A DNA stretch of 64,000 nt, taken from Massilia violaceinigra (GTDB taxonomy: Bacteria; Pseudomonadota; Gammaproteobacteria; Burkholderiales; Burkholderiaceae_D). The translations under genes were made by a program, and so were the position numbers. The notes under the pieces are model-generated. The model saw nothing but the letters and a program-made list of their open reading frames with translations, was not told where the DNA came from and made no database searches. Within the stretch, counting starts at the first letter, position 1. Each line of letters begins with the position of its first letter. The DNA lies in contig NZ_CP024608.1 in assembly GCF_002752675.1 (NCBI RefSeq), positions 5,952,001-6,016,000 of the forward strand. The letters run 5' to 3'. Below, piece after piece: positions 62,483 through 64,000 of the stretch.

Positions 62483-64000
62483 TCAGAACTCCTCCCAATC
62501 ATCCGTCCCCGCAGCGGCCACCTCGCGCTTGCGCGCGCCCGCGGGGCTGGCGGCCTGCCTTGGCCGCTCCACCGGCACCCTCGCCTCCACCTTGCGCGGC
62601 GCCGGCTTGGTCCGTCCTTCCGCCGCGCTGGCCGGCAGCTTGAACACACTGACCACGCCAGCGAGCGTTCCCGCCTGATCCTGCAGCGCCCCGGCAGCGG
62701 CCGCGGCTTCCTCCACCAGCGCGGCATTTTGCTGCGTCACCTCGTCCATCTGCGTGATTGCCCGGTTGATCTGCTCGATCCCGGCCGTCTGCTCCACGCT
62801 GGCCGCCGTGATCTCGCCCATCATGTCGGCCACGCTCTTGATACTCGTGACAATCGCCTGCATGGTCGATCCGGCCCGGTCAACCAGCTCGCTGCCCTGC
62901 GCGACCTTGTCCACCGAGTCGTCGATCAGCATCTTGATTTCCTTGGCCGCCGCCGCCGAGCGCTGCGCCAGGTTGCGCACCTCGCTGGCCACCACCGCGA
63001 AGCCGCGCCCCTGCTCGCCCGCGCGCGCCGCTTCCACCGCCGCGTTGAGCGCCAGGATATTGGTCTGGAACGCGATCCCTTCGATCACGCTGATGATATC
63101 GACAATCTTGCGCGAGGACTCGTTGATCGACCCCATCGTGTCGACCACCTGCGCCACCACCGAACCACCCTGCACCGCCACGTGCGAGGCCGAAATGGCC
63201 AGCTGATTGGCCTGGCGCGCATTGTCGGCATTCTGCTTCACGGTCGACGTCAGCTGCTCCATCGACGATGCCGTCTCTTCCAGCGAACTGGCTTGCTGCT
63301 CGGTGCGCGTGGACAGATCGAAGTTGCCGCTGGCGATCTGGCTCGACGCCGTCGCAATCGCATCGGTGCCGCTGCGCACCTGGCTGACGATATTGCGCAA
63401 GCCGGCGTTCATGTCGCCCAGGGCATGCAGCAGCTGCCCCGTCTCGCTCGACGATCCGGGCGCAATGTGGGTGCTCAGGTCTCCCGCCGCCACCGTCCGG
63501 GCCACATTGACCGCATCATTGATTGGCCGCGTGATCGAACGCGTGATCCACCACGCGGCCACCACGCCGATCAGCAGCGCCAGCGCGCCCTGCCACAGCA
63601 TCATTGTGCGGGCGTCGGCAATGCTGTCCAACACTGCGCCACTGGCCGCTTCGGCCAGCCGCTTTTGCAGGGCGGCCAGGGCGGTGATGGACGTTTGCAG
63701 CGCGTCGAGCGCCGGCAGCGTCTCCGAGCGCATCAGGGTCGACGCTTCGTCACGCTGGCCTTCGGTGATCAGTTTGTCGACGCGCGAGTACGAGGCGACG
63801 TAGACGGCGCGCTCGCGCATCACCCTGGCCAGCAGTTCGCGCCCGTCGCGTGAATCGATCAGCTTTTCGAGCGTCGCCAGCGCGGCGGAGATCAGCTTCT
63901 TGTTCGCTTCGATGCGCTGGCGGATATTGGCCAGATGCGCCGGGTCGGTGACGATGAACAGTTCGAGCGTTCTGCGCGCATTGGCGCGCGTGCCGACGTT
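62483..64000 (-). CDS. Methyl-accepting chemotaxis protein (partial, N-terminus beyond window)
   Basis: At least 505 residues; the frame is open at 64000. In order on the visible part: end of a four-helix-bundle ligand domain (DPAHLANIRQRIEANKKLI, ELLARVMRERAVYV), membrane helix (WQGALALLIGVVAAWWI), HAMP (ITRPINDAVNVARTVAAGDL) and the signalling coiled coil with the hairpin tip IAFQTNILALNAAVEAARAGEQGRGFAVVA. C-terminal tail basic and proline-rich, ending TDDWEEF, which is like the CheR/CheB-tethering pentapeptide WEEF-type end (NWETF class). Inner-membrane receptor that couples to CheW/CheA. Transcribed toward the REC-GGDEF gene; the two stops are 55 bases apart. Confidence 0.93.
   Translation of the reverse strand, partial: NVGTRANARRTLELFIVTDPAHLANIRQRIEANKKLISAALATLEKLIDSRDGRELLARVMRERAVYVASYSRVDKLITEGQRDEASTLMRSETLPALDALQTSITALAALQKRLAEAASGAVLDSIADARTMMLWQGALALLIGVVAAWWITRSITRPINDAVNVARTVAAGDLSTHIAPGSSSETGQLLHALGDMNAGLRNIVSQVRSGTDAIATASSQIASGNFDLSTRTEQQASSLEETASSMEQLTSTVKQNADNARQANQLAISASHVAVQGGSVVAQVVDTMGSINESSRKIVDIISVIEGIAFQTNILALNAAVEAARAGEQGRGFAVVASEVRNLAQRSAAAAKEIKMLIDDSVDKVAQGSELVDRAGSTMQAIVTSIKSVADMMGEITAASVEQTAGIEQINRAITQMDEVTQQNAALVEEAAAAAGALQDQAGTLAGVVSVFKLPASAAEGRTKPAPRKVEARVPVERPRQAASPAGARKREVAAAGTDDWEEF

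Overview
The window is a high-GC chromosomal segment that looks like an Oxalobacteraceae-type betaproteobacterium (Massilia, Duganella or Janthinobacterium relatives). This is inferred from the very GC-rich coding style, the MSHA-type pilus operon, the ybdL-like aminotransferase and the REP-like palindromes with a GCGCAGGC core; no rRNA or tRNA gene is present to confirm it. There are two edge-truncated genes: a thioesterase at the left and a chemotaxis receptor at the right.

Region 1 (1-12.1 kb, + strand) is a hybrid NRPS/PKS assembly line: a type II thioesterase tail, a C-A-PCP module with a valine-like code, a KS-AT-KR-ACP module using malonyl-CoA, then a C-A module whose adenylation domain is interrupted by a guanidinoacetate-methyltransferase-like domain. 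That A domain is also cut into two translationally coupled genes, so its A10 lysine and carrier domain sit on a separate 199-residue protein. The four large genes are joined by 4-base ATGA or GTGA overlaps.

Region 2 (12.2-18.4 kb, - strand) is visibly AT-richer and looks acquired. It encodes an export system: HlyD-type adaptor, Fic protein, a protein with a double-glycine leader and a JAMM-type metallopeptidase motif, a small secreted protein, and a C39-peptidase ABC exporter. Region 3 (18.4-20.85 kb) is a scar with an IS5-family element (TTAT target duplication), a frameshifted LuxR-type HTH remnant, a sigma-factor region-4 remnant and several hairpins.

Region 4 (20.87-23.15 kb, + strand) holds a methionine aminotransferase and a degenerate HD-GYP protein. 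Region 5 (23.15-39.6 kb, - strand) is a near-complete MSHA-type IVb pilus operon in the order E, G, minor pilin, A, C, D, O, P, Q, I, I2, J, K, L, M, N, which is the textbook Vibrio order circularly permuted. Region 6 (39.9-53.1 kb, + strand) is divergent from it and encodes a second type IV filament machine (MshM-, MshL-, MshN-, GspE-, GspF-, PilM/N-, PilO- and PilP-like proteins plus two pilins) with the ATPase and permease of an ABC transporter built into the same overlapping gene string.

Region 7 (53.1-56.6 kb) carries a histidine phosphatase and an aminoglycoside-phosphotransferase-like kinase paired with an acyl-CoA dehydrogenase; the pair is bracketed by arrays of short palindromic repeats. 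Region 8 (57-64 kb) has a large hybrid sensor kinase overlapping a REC-GGDEF protein and, on the opposite strand, a methyl-accepting chemotaxis protein. Surface filaments, cyclic-di-GMP signalling (MshE N-domain, HD-GYP, GGDEF) and chemotaxis dominate the right two thirds.
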